Notes: a model not told the origin generated them from the letters alone. 36,228 nt of DNA from Nitrospirota bacterium (GCA_021789495.1 JAJYJM010000020.1:1-36228); one strand, 5' to 3'. Shown: positions 1 through 9,101, counted from the first letter of the stretch. Made by a program: numbers and translations.

Positions 1-71
1 TATGCGCGTACAAATTGTGAGGTGCATGGCCTTCAGGCGATCCCTGTTGGCCTGCGCGCTTATGCCTGGCT

Positions 72-97
72 TGTCATTCTGAGCGAAGCGAAGAATC
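72..97. repeat. Interspersed repeat, TGTCATTCTGAGCG type
   Basis: The 26 bases read TGTCATTCTGAGCG followed by AAGCGAAGAATC. From general knowledge this word recurs between genes in many unrelated bacterial genomes. It lies in the 165-base stretch upstream of leuA, which contains no convincing gene. Only one copy is in this window, so its status as a repeat rests on family knowledge. Confidence 0.55.
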
Positions 98-114
98 CGC
101 ATGCCATGTATTCA

Positions 115-140
115 AGGGCCGACGCATGGGGCGGCCCCTA
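115..140. repeat. Palindromic GGGCCG/CGGCCC intergenic repeat, copy 1
   Basis: GGGCCG (116-121) can pair with CGGCCC (132-137) around a ten-base loop. The reverse complement, TAGGGGCCGCCCCATGCGTC and on, closely matches the hairpin at 5781-5806. A looser relative is at 14841-14874. The element lies just upstream of the leuA ribosome binding site. Confidence 0.6.
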
Positions 141-165
141 CGATAAAACATATGGAGGCATTTAT

Positions 166-1788
166 ATGTCGCGCATTATAAAAATTTTCGATACTACCTT
201 AAGGGACGGCGAGCAGTCCCCCGGCTGCTCCATGAACATCGACGAGAAGCTGATGGTCGCCCGGCAATTGGCCAGGATGAAGGTGGATATAATCGAAGCG
301 GGGTTCCCAATCGCTTCGGAAGGAGACTTCGAGGCGGTGAAACGCATCGCGCAGGAGGTAAAGGGACCGGTGATATGCGGCCTGGCGCGGACTACGGATA
401 AGGACATAGACCGCGCGGCGGAGGCCATAAAACCGGCAGAACGCGGGAGGATTCATACCTTTCTTGCGACATCGGACATTCACCTGAAATTCAAGCTCAG
501 GAAGGACCGTAGTCAGGTGCTGGACATGGCAGTTGCGGCTGTTAAACGTGCGAGGAAATATACCGACGATGTGGAATTCTCTGCGGAGGACGCCACGCGC
601 TCGGACATCGATTATCTCTGCAAGGTAGTCGAGGCGGCGATATCTGCGGGTGCCGCGACCGTCAACATCCCGGATACGGTAGGTTACGCCATTCCGCAGG
701 AGTACGCGGAACGGATTAAAAATTTATTCGACCGCGTTCCGAACATCGACAAGGCCGTCATATCCGTTCACTGCCATAACGACCTCGGCCTGGCGGTGTC
801 GAACTCTCTGGCGGCAGTGCTATCCGGTGCGGGACAGGTGGAATGCACCATAAACGGCATAGGAGAACGCGCAGGCAACGCGGCGATGGAAGAGATCGTC
901 ATGGCGCTCCGGACGCGCGAGCCTTACTTCGAGGCGCGGACGAATATCGTAACGGAAGAGATTATGGCCGCATCGCGCCTCGTCAGGAACGTAACCGGAA
1001 TGACCGTTCAGGCGAACAAGGCCATTGTAGGCGCGAACGCGTTTGCGCACGAATCCGGCATACACCAGGACGGTTTCCTGAAGGAGAAATCGACTTACGA
1101 AATCATGACGCCGGAATCCGTGGGCATTAAGCAGAGCACGCTTATTTTGGGTAAACATTCTGGCAGGCATGCGCTTAAGGAAAGGTACAAAGAGTTGGGA
1201 TATAAGTTTGTTTCGGACTCCGTGATGATACAGGAAGGTGAGAAGGAGCCGCCAGAAAAAGACGTAAGCAGGGTTCCGTTTTATGTGAAAGAATCCGACT
1301 TTGACAAGATATTCGAGCGATTTAAGAAGCTCGCCGACCAGAAGAAGGACATATTCGACGAAGACCTTGAGGCGCTGGTCGCAGAAGAGGTATTCCGCAT
1401 TCCGCAGGCCTACGAGTTGAAGAAACTTTTTGTGCGGAGTGGGACAGACACAAAACCGCAGGCGGATATTGTCATGGCCGTGTATGGCGCAGAAGAGGAG
1501 AATTCCTCAAGCGGCGACGGGCCTGTGGACGCCGCGCTCAGGACGATAGCGGAGGTTACTAAAACGAAAAGCCGGATGTTCGCATACGAGGTGAAGGCCA
1601 TAACCGGCGGGACGGACGCGCAGGGTGAGGTCGTCGTGCGTCTGCGCGAGGATAATTTCACGGTGATGGGCCAGGGTTCGGACACGGACATAATCGTTGC
1701 CAGCGCAAAGGCATATATTAATGCCCTGAACAAGCTTGAATACCTTAAGAAACGGGGCGAAAAAACGGTTGAAAAGATGTGCGAGTGA
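166..1788 (+). CDS. leuA: 2-isopropylmalate synthase
   Basis: LeuA condenses acetyl-CoA with 2-oxoisovalerate, the first committed step of leucine synthesis in the cytoplasm. The 540-residue protein opens with the family signature [13 protein letters not shown] (residues 8-20), carries the metal-binding [14 protein letters not shown] block (His202, His204) and the GIGERAGNA block, and has a C-terminal regulatory (leucine-feedback type) domain from about residue 400. The frame is open back to base 22, but the ATG at 166 has GGAGG seven bases upstream and matches the family N-terminus, so the upstream 48 codons are rejected. About 26 extra residues (roughly 349-374, rich in Glu and Pro) sit between the catalytic barrel and the linker, making it longer than the usual 510-520. 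It leads leuC-leuD-leuB-asd. Homocitrate or citramalate synthase is less likely, because cimA is separate at 9639. Confidence 0.95.
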   Translation: MSRIIKIFDTTLRDGEQSPGCSMNIDEKLMVARQLARMKVDIIEAGFPIASEGDFEAVKRIAQEVKGPVICGLARTTDKDIDRAAEAIKPAERGRIHTFLATSDIHLKFKLRKDRSQVLDMAVAAVKRARKYTDDVEFSAEDATRSDIDYLCKVVEAAISAGAATVNIPDTVGYAIPQEYAERIKNLFDRVPNIDKAVISVHCHNDLGLAVSNSLAAVLSGAGQVECTINGIGERAGNAAMEEIVMALRTREPYFEARTNIVTEEIMAASRLVRNVTGMTVQANKAIVGANAFAHESGIHQDGFLKEKSTYEIMTPESVGIKQSTLILGKHSGRHALKERYKELGYKFVSDSVMIQEGEKEPPEKDVSRVPFYVKESDFDKIFERFKKLADQKKDIFDEDLEALVAEEVFRIPQAYELKKLFVRSGTDTKPQADIVMAVYGAEEENSSSGDGPVDAALRTIAEVTKTKSRMFAYEVKAITGGTDAQGEVVVRLREDNFTVMGQGSDTDIIVASAKAYINALNKLEYLKKRGEKTVEKMCE

Positions 1789-1830
1789 TGATAATATCAT
1801 CTGCTTAAATATAAGGAGGTTTTCGCTATT

Positions 1831-3093
1831 ATGCCGATGACAATTACCGAAAAAATACTGGCCTTCCACTGCGGCAAGAAAGAGGTGGCGCCTGGAGAAC
1901 TGATAAACGCGAAGGTGGACGTGGTGCTGGCTAACGACATCACCGCGCCCATTTCGATTAAAGAATTCAGAAGGGCCGGGGCGAAGAAGGTATTCGACAA
2001 GACGCGTATCGTTCTCGTGCCGGACCACTTCACGCCGAACAAGGACATCGCCTCCGCCGAGCAGTCGAAGCTCCTGCGGGAGTTCGCAAAAGAGCACGGT
2101 CTGACGAACTACTTCGAGGTGGGCAGGATGGGTATAGAACACGCGCTTCTTCCGGAACAGGGCCTGGCGGTATCGGGCGACGTCATTGTCGGTGCCGACT
2201 CGCACACCTGCACATACGGCGGCCTCGGCGCGTTCGCCACGGGCGTCGGCAGCACGGACGTGGCCGCGGCTATGATAACCGGCGAGATATGGTTCAAGGT
2301 GCCTGAGAGCATAAAATTTGTCTATTACGGCAAGCTCAGGAAATGGGTTTCGGGGAAAGATTTGATACTTCATACCATAGGCGATATCGGTGTTGACGGT
2401 GCGCTCTACAAGGCTATGGAGTTCACGGGCGAGACGATAGATAAAATGGATATGTCCGGCAGGCTTACAATGGCGAATATGGCCATAGAGGCCGGTGGCA
2501 AGAATGGCATTATCGCGCCGGACGACGTTACCAAAGCCTATGAGAGCGGCAGGGCCAAGCGCAGGCCGAAGTTCTATAAATCGGACAGGAAGGCCGTTTA
2601 CGCCGAGGTGCGCGAGTACGATTGCTCTAAACTGGAGCCGCAGGTGGCCTGCCCGCACCTGCCGGAAAATACCAGGGGCGTGAGCGAGCTTTCACATATA
2701 AACATACATCAATCCGTAATCGGTTCCTGTACGAACGGGAGAATCGAGGACCTTCGGATCGCGGCGAAGGTGCTGAAGGGCCGAAAGGTGCATCCGGACG
2801 TGCGGATGATAATTATCCCGGCGACGCAGGCGATATACAAGCAGGCGATGAAAGAGGGCCTGTTCAATATCTTCCTCGATGCACAGGCGGCGGTTTCCAC
2901 GCCCACTTGCGGGCCGTGCCTCGGCGGGCACATGGGCATCCTCGCAAAGGGAGAGCGCTCCATCGCCACGACGAACAGGAACTTCGTCGGGCGCATGGGC
3001 CATCCGGAGTCGGAGGTATATCTCGCAAATCCGGCAATCGCCGCGGCATCGGCGGTATTGGGGCGCATAGGCACCCCGGATGAATTGAAATAG
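1831..3093 (+). CDS. leuC: 3-isopropylmalate dehydratase large subunit
   Basis: LeuC with LeuD isomerises 2-isopropylmalate to 3-isopropylmalate. The 420-residue protein is an aconitase-family [4Fe-4S] enzyme. The three cluster cysteines are visible as Cys300 (GSCTNGR) and Cys360/Cys363 (TCGPC). The substrate-site block [20 protein letters not shown] lies around residues 121-140. At 420 residues it is the short archaeal/anaerobe form rather than the roughly 466-residue E. coli form. The ATG follows AAGGAGG at about 1813-1819. Because cimA is present in the same window, LeuCD probably also processes citramalate toward isoleucine; that is inference from pathway knowledge. Confidence 0.95.
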   Translation: MPMTITEKILAFHCGKKEVAPGELINAKVDVVLANDITAPISIKEFRRAGAKKVFDKTRIVLVPDHFTPNKDIASAEQSKLLREFAKEHGLTNYFEVGRMGIEHALLPEQGLAVSGDVIVGADSHTCTYGGLGAFATGVGSTDVAAAMITGEIWFKVPESIKFVYYGKLRKWVSGKDLILHTIGDIGVDGALYKAMEFTGETIDKMDMSGRLTMANMAIEAGGKNGIIAPDDVTKAYESGRAKRRPKFYKSDRKAVYAEVREYDCSKLEPQVACPHLPENTRGVSELSHINIHQSVIGSCTNGRIEDLRIAAKVLKGRKVHPDVRMIIIPATQAIYKQAMKEGLFNIFLDAQAAVSTPTCGPCLGGHMGILAKGERSIATTNRNFVGRMGHPESEVYLANPAIAAASAVLGRIGTPDELK

Positions 3094-3102
3094 GAGATAT
3101 TT

Positions 3103-3597
3103 ATGAAATTAAAAGGCAATGCCTGGAAGTTCGGCGCGGACATAGACACCGACGCCATAATCCCGGCCCGGTACCTGAATACCTCGGAGCCGTCCGAGCT
3201 TGCGAAGCACTGCATGGAAGACTCGAAGCAGCCCGATTTCATCAAGAAGATGGGCAGGGGCGACATCATCGTTGCCGATAAAAATTTCGGATGCGGCTCC
3301 TCGCGCGAGCACGCGCCCATAGCCATAAAGGCAGCTGGAGTCTCGTGCGTGGTGGCGAAGACGTTCGCCAGGATATTCTATCGCAATTCTTTCAACATGG
3401 GTCTTCCGATATTCGAGTGCCCGGAGGCCGTTGACGGCATATCTCAGGGAGACGCGATAGAGGTGGACGCGGAAAACGGTGTAATAAAAAACCTGACAAC
3501 AAACAGGACGTATCAGGCTGCTCACATCCCGCCGTTCATGCAGGAGCTGATTGCTGCGGGCGGGTTGATGGAGTGGGTTAAGAGAAAGGTCGCGTAG
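3103..3597 (+). CDS. leuD: 3-isopropylmalate dehydratase small subunit
   Basis: This is the swivelling small subunit that partners LeuC. The 164-residue protein has the diagnostic [13 protein letters not shown] block (about residues 11-23), the loop [12 protein letters not shown] that contacts substrate, and [15 protein letters not shown]. Its length fits the short LeuD2-type subunit that pairs with the short LeuC. The start lies nine bases after the leuC stop with a GGAGAT ribosome site overlapping the end of leuC, so the two are translated together. No anomalies were seen. Confidence 0.95.
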   Translation: MKLKGNAWKFGADIDTDAIIPARYLNTSEPSELAKHCMEDSKQPDFIKKMGRGDIIVADKNFGCGSSREHAPIAIKAAGVSCVVAKTFARIFYRNSFNMGLPIFECPEAVDGISQGDAIEVDAENGVIKNLTTNRTYQAAHIPPFMQELIAAGGLMEWVKRKVA

Positions 3598-3610
3598 CAT
3601 CTATAAAGTG

Positions 3611-3633
3611 TAGGGGCGCAATTTATTGTGCCC
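3611..3633. repeat. Palindromic GTAGGGGCGCAAT-type intergenic repeat
   Basis: GGGCGCAAT (3614-3622) pairs with ATTGTGCCC (3625-3633), with one G-U pair and the innermost pairs probably open. The TAGGGGC opening is shared with the hairpins at 5781 and 14841, but the inside of the stem differs. It sits in the 84-base gap between leuD and leuB. There is no T-run after it, so it is not a standard terminator. Confidence 0.55.
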
Positions 3634-3681
3634 GCCAGGGTTTGATAAAACGAGCATATTACCGAAGGGAGAAATCTTCTG

Positions 3682-4746
3682 ATGCCTAAGAATTATAAGA
3701 TTGCGCTCGTTCCCGGAGACGGGACTGGGCCTGAGGTGGTAGCTGAGGCGGTAAAGGTAGTTAAGTCCGCAGCGAAACGTGCGGGTTTCGGTTTATCGTT
3801 CAAGACATTCGATTTCGGCGGGGAGCGCTACAAAAAGACGGGTGAGACGCTATCCGACAAGGATGTCGATACGCTCCGGGATTATGATGCCATACTTCTT
3901 GGCGCTATAGGCCATCCGGACGTTGCGCCTGGAATCCTTGAGAAGGGGATACTGCTGAAGATGCGGTTCGCGCTCGACCTCTATGTTAACCTCCGGCCCG
4001 TGAAGCTCCTGCCCGGCGTGGAAACGCCGCTCAAGGACAAGGGCCCGAAAGAGATAAACTACGTGGTTGTCCGCGAAAATACCGAGGGCCTTTATGCCGG
4101 CGCAGGCGGAGTATTAAAGAAAGGCACGCCGGACGAGGTCGCCGTGCAGGAATCGATAAATACCAGAAAGGGTGTTGAGCGTTGCATCAGGTACGCATTC
4201 GATTACGCAAAGAAGACCGGCAGGAAAAAGGTCACGCTCTGCGGCAAGACGAACGTTCTGACGTTCGCGTTCGATCTCTGGGAGCGCGCGTTCTATGAAG
4301 TCGCCAAGGAATATCCGAAGATAAAGGCCGATTACGCGCACGTGGACGCGACGACGATGTGGATGGTGAAGAACCCGGAATGGTTCGATGTCATCGTTAC
4401 GGACAACATGTTCGGGGACATAATAACCGATCTCGGCGCGATGACGCAGGGCGGAATGGGCATTGCCGCCGGCGGCAACATAAATCCCAGGGGCGTCTCG
4501 ATGTTCGAGCCGATAGGCGGCTCCGCTCCGAAATATACCGGCATGAACATTATCAATCCGCTCGCTGCGATATGCGCCGCACAGATGATGCTCGAACATT
4601 TGGGCGAGACAAGAGCTGCCGGCTGGATAGAAAAATCCGTTGTAAAGGCCATCTCGAAGATGGACAGCCTCGCCGCCGGAAAGATGGGCATGGGCACGAG
4701 CGAGGTCGGGAGCATGGTGGCGAAATTTGTCAAGGAGTCCGATTAA
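3682..4746 (+). CDS. leuB: 3-isopropylmalate dehydrogenase
   Basis: LeuB oxidatively decarboxylates 3-isopropylmalate with NAD+. The 354-residue protein shows the beta-decarboxylating dehydrogenase pattern: VPGDGTGPEVV at the N-terminus, the substrate arginines in LDLYVNLRPVK, RENTEGLYAG, the Mg2+ aspartates in VTDNMFGDIITDLGA, and GSAPKYTGMNIINP in the nucleotide site. The AAGGGAG ribosome site is about ten bases before the ATG. Its stop codon overlaps the asd start in TAATG. The close relatives isocitrate and tartrate dehydrogenase are less likely given the leu operon. Confidence 0.93.
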   Translation: MPKNYKIALVPGDGTGPEVVAEAVKVVKSAAKRAGFGLSFKTFDFGGERYKKTGETLSDKDVDTLRDYDAILLGAIGHPDVAPGILEKGILLKMRFALDLYVNLRPVKLLPGVETPLKDKGPKEINYVVVRENTEGLYAGAGGVLKKGTPDEVAVQESINTRKGVERCIRYAFDYAKKTGRKKVTLCGKTNVLTFAFDLWERAFYEVAKEYPKIKADYAHVDATTMWMVKNPEWFDVIVTDNMFGDIITDLGAMTQGGMGIAAGGNINPRGVSMFEPIGGSAPKYTGMNIINPLAAICAAQMMLEHLGETRAAGWIEKSVVKAISKMDSLAAGKMGMGTSEVGSMVAKFVKESD

Positions 4747-5759
4747 TGTTTAAGAAGATGGATAAGTATGTCGTTGCGGTTGTGGGGGCTACCGGCGCGG
4801 TCGGCGTGGAGATGGTCTCCACGCTTGAGGAGAGGAATTTCCCCTTAGCCGAGCTGAAGCTTTACGCCTCTGAGAAGTCCGAGGGGAAGAAGGTCGAGTT
4901 CAAAGGGAACGAACTTACTGTCCATAAACTGGATAACAACTCCTTCAAGGGCGTGGACATTGCACTCTTCTCGGCAGGCGCTTCGAGGAGTCTTGAGTTC
5001 GCGCCCATCGCCGCCGCGGACGGCTGCATCGTTATAGACAACTCCAGCGCGTGGAGGATGGACCCGGACGTGCCGCTCGTTGTTCCGGAGGTGAATGCGC
5101 ACCATCTGAAGTCCATACCGAAAGGCATAATCGCAAACCCGAACTGCTCCACGATACAGATGCTCGTTGCCCTGAAGCCCCTGCACGAGGCGGCGACAAT
5201 TAAGCGCATTGTGGTTACCACCTTCCAGTCCGTCTCCGGCACGGGCAAGAAGGCTATGGACGAGCTGATGGACCAGACTGCAGCGCTCCTAAGCTTCAGG
5301 CCCGTGCAGAAGAAGGTCTATCCGCACCAGATAGCCTTCAATGTTCTGCCGCATATCGACTCCTTCCTGGAGAACGGCTATACAAAGGAAGAGATGAAGA
5401 TGGTCAACGAGACACACAAGATGCTCGACCCGAACATCAGGGTAACGGCGACCACCGTGCGTGTCCCGGTTTTCAGGAGCCACTCGGAATCGGTGAACAT
5501 CGAGACGGAGAAGAAGCTCACTGCGAACGAGGCGCGGGCAATTCTCTCCACCGCTCCCGGTGTCATCGTCATGGACGACCCGTCCAGGAACATCTACCCG
5601 CTCGCGCTGGACGCCATGGGGCATGACGCGACGTACGTGGGCCGCATCCGCGAGGACGAGTCCATCGATAACGGACTGAACATCTGGGTCGTTTCTGATA
5701 ACCTGAGGAAAGGCGCGGCGCTTAACGCGGTGCAGATAGCGGAAGAGCTGATAAAATAA
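4746..5759 (+). CDS. asd: Aspartate-semialdehyde dehydrogenase
   Basis: Asd reduces aspartyl phosphate to aspartate semialdehyde, the branch point to lysine/diaminopimelate, threonine and methionine. The 337-residue protein has the NADP-binding GATGAVG (residues 14-20), the catalytic Cys134 in NPNCSTIQML, and the later FNVLPHID and VRVPVFRSHSE blocks that include active-site His/Arg residues. The chosen ATG overlaps the leuB stop by one base; an alternative ATG lies at 4758. The long upstream extension of this frame runs inside leuB and is rejected. leuB-asd coupling ties branched-chain and aspartate-family synthesis together. Confidence 0.94.
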   Translation: MFKKMDKYVVAVVGATGAVGVEMVSTLEERNFPLAELKLYASEKSEGKKVEFKGNELTVHKLDNNSFKGVDIALFSAGASRSLEFAPIAAADGCIVIDNSSAWRMDPDVPLVVPEVNAHHLKSIPKGIIANPNCSTIQMLVALKPLHEAATIKRIVVTTFQSVSGTGKKAMDELMDQTAALLSFRPVQKKVYPHQIAFNVLPHIDSFLENGYTKEEMKMVNETHKMLDPNIRVTATTVRVPVFRSHSESVNIETEKKLTANEARAILSTAPGVIVMDDPSRNIYPLALDAMGHDATYVGRIREDESIDNGLNIWVVSDNLRKGAALNAVQIAEELIK

Positions 5760-5783
5760 AATTTATTTATATACCTTGCGTAG

Positions 5784-5809
5784 GGGCCGACCCATGTGTC
5801 GGCCCTTTT
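5784..5809. terminator. Terminator of the leu-asd operon (repeat copy 2)
   Basis: GGGCCGAC (5784-5791), a six-base loop, and GTCGGCCC (5798-5805) form a perfect 8-bp stem followed by TTTTATTT. It lies between the convergent asd and XRE genes and the T-run overlaps the XRE stop. The stem is a copy of the palindromic repeat seen at 115 and 14841, so a mobile-looking repeat appears to serve as the terminator. Confidence 0.8.
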
Positions 5810-6140
5810 ATTTGTCATGAAAGTGCCTTATCGTCTTTCTAATAATCCGTACATCTTCGGTATTCATAGTCCTGATTAATTCCAAAAAGGCCGCAACCTC
5901 TTTTTCTAACTCCGGGTTTTTTTCCTTGAATTCATAATCCGTAAAAATAGAGGCCAAGTCTATTTCCAGAGCCTCGGCAATTGTCTCAAGGGTTGTAAGA
6001 GTGACCTGCTTCTGCCCCCTCTCGATAAGACTGATATAGTTTGAGGATAGTCCGGTTTTCTCGCATAATGTCTCCTGAGAAAGACCCTGTCTTTTTCTTG
6101 CAGTTTTAACCCAATCTCCAACTGCCTTCAGGATGTGCAT
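5808..6140 (-). CDS. XRE-family helix-turn-helix regulator
   Basis: A 110-residue DNA-binding protein. The Cro/C1-type helix-turn-helix spans about residues 8-64: VKTARKRQGLSQETLCEKTG, then LSSNYISLIERGQKQVTLTTLETIAEALEI. The C-terminal 45 residues are charged and helical, with no ligand domain recognised. The start at 6140 was chosen over the longer frame from 6197 because GGAGGG precedes it and the homology begins there. It diverges from the methyltransferase at 6291 and probably acts on the shared 150-base promoter region. The pair is AT-richer than its neighbours, which suggests acquisition. Confidence 0.85.
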   Translation of the reverse strand: MHILKAVGDWVKTARKRQGLSQETLCEKTGLSSNYISLIERGQKQVTLTTLETIAEALEIDLASIFTDYEFKEKNPELEKEVAAFLELIRTMNTEDVRIIRKTIRHFHDK

Positions 6141-6229
6141 GTTTCCCTCCAAGCCGTAATTGTATTTGCATGGCAAAGAAACATGAACAAACCGCAAGAT
6201 TGAAAAAGCTCTAAAATTAACGAAATATT

Positions 6230-6258
6230 TTGACTAATGGTTATAATTGTGCTATAAA
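6230..6258 (+). promoter_or_regulatory. Sigma-70-type promoter of the methyltransferase gene
   Basis: TTGACT (6230-6235), a 17-base spacer and TATAAA (6253-6258) lie upstream of the ATG at 6291, with GGGAG as ribosome site. On the other strand a weaker -10, TACAAT (6159-6164), may serve the XRE gene. The intergenic region is the likely target of the XRE protein. Confidence 0.7.
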
Positions 6259-6290
6259 AATCGACAAAATTACCACGAATAGGGAGAAGG

Positions 6291-6965
6291 ATGGACGTAA
6301 TTTCTGAAAAGGCTTTAAATGAAGAAGTCGAAGATACGCTACTTGTACAGTTATATTCTTCCCACCATAAGAACGGCGGAAGGCTTAGGCAAAGCTTTAT
6401 GGAAGAGAAAAGGGCGCGGCTTTTTTCTTCATGGATCGGTACTGATAAGGATGTGCTGGATCTCGGCTGCCGCGACGGAACTCTGACTCGTCATTTTGCA
6501 CCGAAAAATAATGTTATAGGTTGCGATATAGATAAAGAAGCGCTTGCTTATGCCGAAAACGCTTACGGCATAAAGACCAAGCAAGTCAACCTTAATTGTT
6601 CGCTGCCGTTCAAAAGCGGATCATTTGACATAGTAATTTTGGCAGAAACAATCGAACACCTGCCTTACCCAAAGTTAACCCTATTAGAGATAAAACGGGT
6701 TCTCAGAAATAATGGGCTATTTATCGGCAATGCGCCAATCGCCTATCACATAAAGAACCGCTTCCGAGTCATACGGGGCAAAATGCTTGACTACGACCCT
6801 ACCCATTGCCAATACTTTTCTTATAGCTCTTTAATGAAGTTACTCGGTACATACTTCAATATCAGCGAGATTTCCATTTTAAAGGGTGAGAAGTGGGCCT
6901 GGTTATCGACGGGGCTATTTGCGAGAAATGTTGCGTTCAAATTGGTAAAAGTGACTGACAAGTAA
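6291..6965 (+). CDS. Class I SAM-dependent methyltransferase, substrate unknown
   Basis: A 224-residue soluble methyltransferase. Motif I, VLDLGCRDGTLTRHF, lies at about residues 55-69, the acidic residue after strand 2 in VIGCDIDKEA, and motif IV/post-motif in DIVILAETIEHLPYPKLTLLEIKRVLR, which is the UbiE/Methyltransf_11 style. The C-terminal part (about 150-224) carries no recognised substrate domain. It faces an XRE regulator and is followed by its own terminator, so the two genes form a self-contained, AT-richer cassette. The YFSYSSL and GTYFNISEI pattern is seen in methyltransferases of sugar or lipid-head synthesis, but no such genes are next to it. Confidence 0.8.
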   Translation: MDVISEKALNEEVEDTLLVQLYSSHHKNGGRLRQSFMEEKRARLFSSWIGTDKDVLDLGCRDGTLTRHFAPKNNVIGCDIDKEALAYAENAYGIKTKQVNLNCSLPFKSGSFDIVILAETIEHLPYPKLTLLEIKRVLRNNGLFIGNAPIAYHIKNRFRVIRGKMLDYDPTHCQYFSYSSLMKLLGTYFNISEISILKGEKWAWLSTGLFARNVAFKLVKVTDK

Positions 6966-7021
6966 TTTAGTTCCCTCCTTATCTTTTTCCTAAAAGAAAA
7001 ATCCTCTTTGTGATAGAATTA

Positions 7022-7048
7022 GGGGATAAATTTTATCCCCCCTTTTTT
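7022..7048 (+). terminator. Rho-independent terminator after the methyltransferase
   Basis: GGGGATAAA (7022-7030) and TTTATCCCC (7032-7040) are perfect complements, with the centre opening as the loop, followed by CC and six T (7043-7048). It ends only 14 bases before the tldD start codon, an unusual placement discussed in the findings. Confidence 0.85.
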
Positions 7049-7062
7049 CATGGCAAACGAAA

Positions 7063-8433
7063 TTGGACTATTCAAAAATACTGAAAGCTGCCCTCTCGCG
7101 CGGAGGCGAGTATGCCGACCTGTACGTCGAACATACGGTCCCCACGGCGATTGCGCTCGAAGACGGCAAGGTCGAGAAGGTAATCTCCGGCGTGGAAATC
7201 GGAGCCGGGCTTCGCGTTATTACCGGTTTCATGACGATATACGCATACACGAACGACCTTGCGGAAGCGGCGCTCCTCAACCTTGCCTCGGAGGTGTCGC
7301 GGGCCTGCGACGGTCGGGGAGAAGATATTACGATTGACCTGCGCGAGAAGCATACGCCCGTTGCGCACAGTATAATCGAGCCGCCGGAAGGCGTGGCCGT
7401 GGAGCGCAAACTTGCGCTTGTGAGGGAGGCGGACATGGCTGCGCGGGCGGTGAGCGGGAAGGTCTCCCAGGTCGCGGTTCAATACCGGGACACGCTACAG
7501 CGCGTGACAATCGCCTGCTCGGACGGAACGCTTGCCCGCGACGAAAGATATTATCTTGTAGCGGCGATAAACGTGGTGGCGAAGGACGGGAGTATCGTCC
7601 AGACGGGATATGACGCCGCGGGCGGGAACATAGGTTTCGAGCTGTTCAACGAATTTCCCGTCATATCAATCGCCGAGAAGGCGGCCCGGAGGGCAGTCCT
7701 GATGCTCTCCGCCCGTCCCGCGCCGGGCGGCAGGATGCCCGTCGTGCTTTCATCCGAGGCGGGCGGGACGATGGTGCACGAGGCAATCGGGCATGGGCTC
7801 GAAGCCGATCTCTCGCAGAACGGGCTTTCGGTCTATACGGGCAAGGTCGGCCGGCAGGTCGGCTCGCCGCTTGTAACGGTTGTGGACGACGCGACGCTGC
7901 CTAACAGGCGCGGTTCGTTTAAGTTCGATGACGAAGGCATTGAGGCGCAAAGGACGGTCTTGATGGAAAAAGGAATATTAAAGGGCTTCATGTACGACAG
8001 GCTTACGGCGATGAAGGATAACGCCTCTTCTACAGGAAACGGCAGGCGCGAATCCTACATGGCGCGGCCCATACCGCGCATGACGAACACTATGATACTG
8101 CCGGGGACGAGCGAGCCGTCCGAAATACTTCGTTCGTGCGACAAAGGACTCCTTGTAAAGAAGATGGGCGGCGGCCAAGTGAACACCGTAAACGGCGATT
8201 TCGTATTTGAAGTCAGCGAGGGTTATATAATAGAAAAAGGTGAAGCTTCCGAGCCCGTGCGCGGAGCGACTCTTGTCGGGAACGGTCCTCAGGCGCTCTC
8301 AAGCATAACGATGGTAGGGAGCGACCTGGGTTTTGGTATCGGCACGTGCGGCAAGGATGGACAGGGCGCGCCCGTTTCCGATGCGCAGCCGACTCTCTTG
8401 ATCACGGACATAGTCGTAGGCGGTATGCACTGA
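7063..8433 (+). CDS. tldD: TldD-family metalloprotease
   Basis: TldD with TldE/PmbA forms a cytoplasmic zinc protease that trims unfolded peptides, including microcin B17 and CcdA. The 456-residue protein has the family zinc motif HEAIGH (His239, Glu240, His244) and the C-terminal GIGTCGKDGQG, whose cysteine is the usual third ligand. The start is TTG at 7063, which gives the expected DYSKILKAAL N-terminus. The nearby ATG at 7050 is in another frame. No Shine-Dalgarno sequence precedes the TTG and a terminator T-run ends 14 bases upstream, so initiation is odd. No TldE partner lies beside it; the stop overlaps the next gene. Confidence 0.93.
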   Translation: MDYSKILKAALSRGGEYADLYVEHTVPTAIALEDGKVEKVISGVEIGAGLRVITGFMTIYAYTNDLAEAALLNLASEVSRACDGRGEDITIDLREKHTPVAHSIIEPPEGVAVERKLALVREADMAARAVSGKVSQVAVQYRDTLQRVTIACSDGTLARDERYYLVAAINVVAKDGSIVQTGYDAAGGNIGFELFNEFPVISIAEKAARRAVLMLSARPAPGGRMPVVLSSEAGGTMVHEAIGHGLEADLSQNGLSVYTGKVGRQVGSPLVTVVDDATLPNRRGSFKFDDEGIEAQRTVLMEKGILKGFMYDRLTAMKDNASSTGNGRRESYMARPIPRMTNTMILPGTSEPSEILRSCDKGLLVKKMGGGQVNTVNGDFVFEVSEGYIIEKGEASEPVRGATLVGNGPQALSSITMVGSDLGFGIGTCGKDGQGAPVSDAQPTLLITDIVVGGMH

Positions 8434-9059
8434 TGGGAGCCGGTCCGGAAAGCACGTTCAATTTCTTTGAACGTAAAAGGCGCATAATAACCGGCGTTTT
8501 TCTGTTTGTCGGAATCCCGATGGCGCTCTTCACTCGCCCCGGCTGGCCTGAAGGCGGCATAATCGACCGGGCGTTAAGGTATGGCGGAACCCTACTGATA
8601 CTTGCCGGGCTTGCAGGGCGCGCATGGTGCACCATGTATATCGGAGGCCGGAAAAACAGCCAGCTTGTCCAGGACGGACCATATTCCATGTGCCGAAACC
8701 CGCTTTACTTCTTCTCGTTCCTTGGCGGGCTGGGTGCCTGTTCCGTGCTTGAAAACCTCCCGATAATTTTACTGTATCTTGTTGTCTTCTCGCTTTATTA
8801 TCCGTTTGTCATAAAGTCTGAAGAGAAGCGCCTTGAGATGCTCTTTGGCGCGGAATTTTCCGCATACAGAAAACAAGTTCCGGCTTTTATTCCAAACCCG
8901 TTTATTTTCCGGGCAGGAGGCAAGGCCCCCTCCGATGCGCGGCGCATGGCAAAAACGCTCCTGGACGGGAGTATTTTCCTGCTTTTCATACCCCTCGCAT
9001 ACGTTATAGACAGACTTCAGGCGAGCGGATTACTCCATGTGTGCTGGAAGATACCGTAA
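8433..9059 (+). CDS. Isoprenylcysteine carboxyl methyltransferase (ICMT)-family membrane protein
   Basis: A 208-residue integral membrane protein with about five hydrophobic segments (near residues 23-38, 50-65, 88-108, 109-130 and 180-200). The ICMT/PEMT signature is clear: GPYSMCRNPLYF (about residues 84-95), then EEKRLEMLFGAEFSAYRKQVPAFIPNP. This family moves a methyl group from SAM to a lipid-soluble or membrane-near acceptor; in bacteria the acceptor is mostly unknown. Its ATG overlaps the tldD stop in TGATG, so it is translationally coupled to tldD. A link between the two functions is not evident. Confidence 0.85.
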   Translation: MGAGPESTFNFFERKRRIITGVFLFVGIPMALFTRPGWPEGGIIDRALRYGGTLLILAGLAGRAWCTMYIGGRKNSQLVQDGPYSMCRNPLYFFSFLGGLGACSVLENLPIILLYLVVFSLYYPFVIKSEEKRLEMLFGAEFSAYRKQVPAFIPNPFIFRAGGKAPSDARRMAKTLLDGSIFLLFIPLAYVIDRLQASGLLHVCWKIP

Positions 9060-9072
9060 TGTTAAATTTAGG

Positions 9073-9101
9073 TTGACTAAGGCACCGGTTTATAGTATAA
9101 A
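9073..9101 (+). promoter_or_regulatory. Promoter of tRNA-Asp
   Basis: TTGACT (9073-9078), a 17-base spacer and TATAAA (9096-9101) lie 39 bases upstream of the tRNA. A second TATAAT at 9124-9129 without a good -35 partner is an alternative -10. Confidence 0.65.

Noticed and set aside
22-165. N-terminal extension of leuA by 48 codons
   Set aside because: It has no ribosome site, no LeuA homology, and contains the interspersed repeats; GGAGG marks the ATG at 166.
1507-2658. 383-codon open frame on the minus strand opposite leuA and leuC
   Set aside because: It is antisense to two well-supported genes across their junction, with no recognisable domain; a GC-driven shadow.
7050-7337. ATG-started frame before tldD
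   Set aside because: It is out of frame with the clear TldD homology and reads Arg-rich shadow protein; a slip joining it to tldD is not needed because TTG at 7063 gives the family N-terminus.
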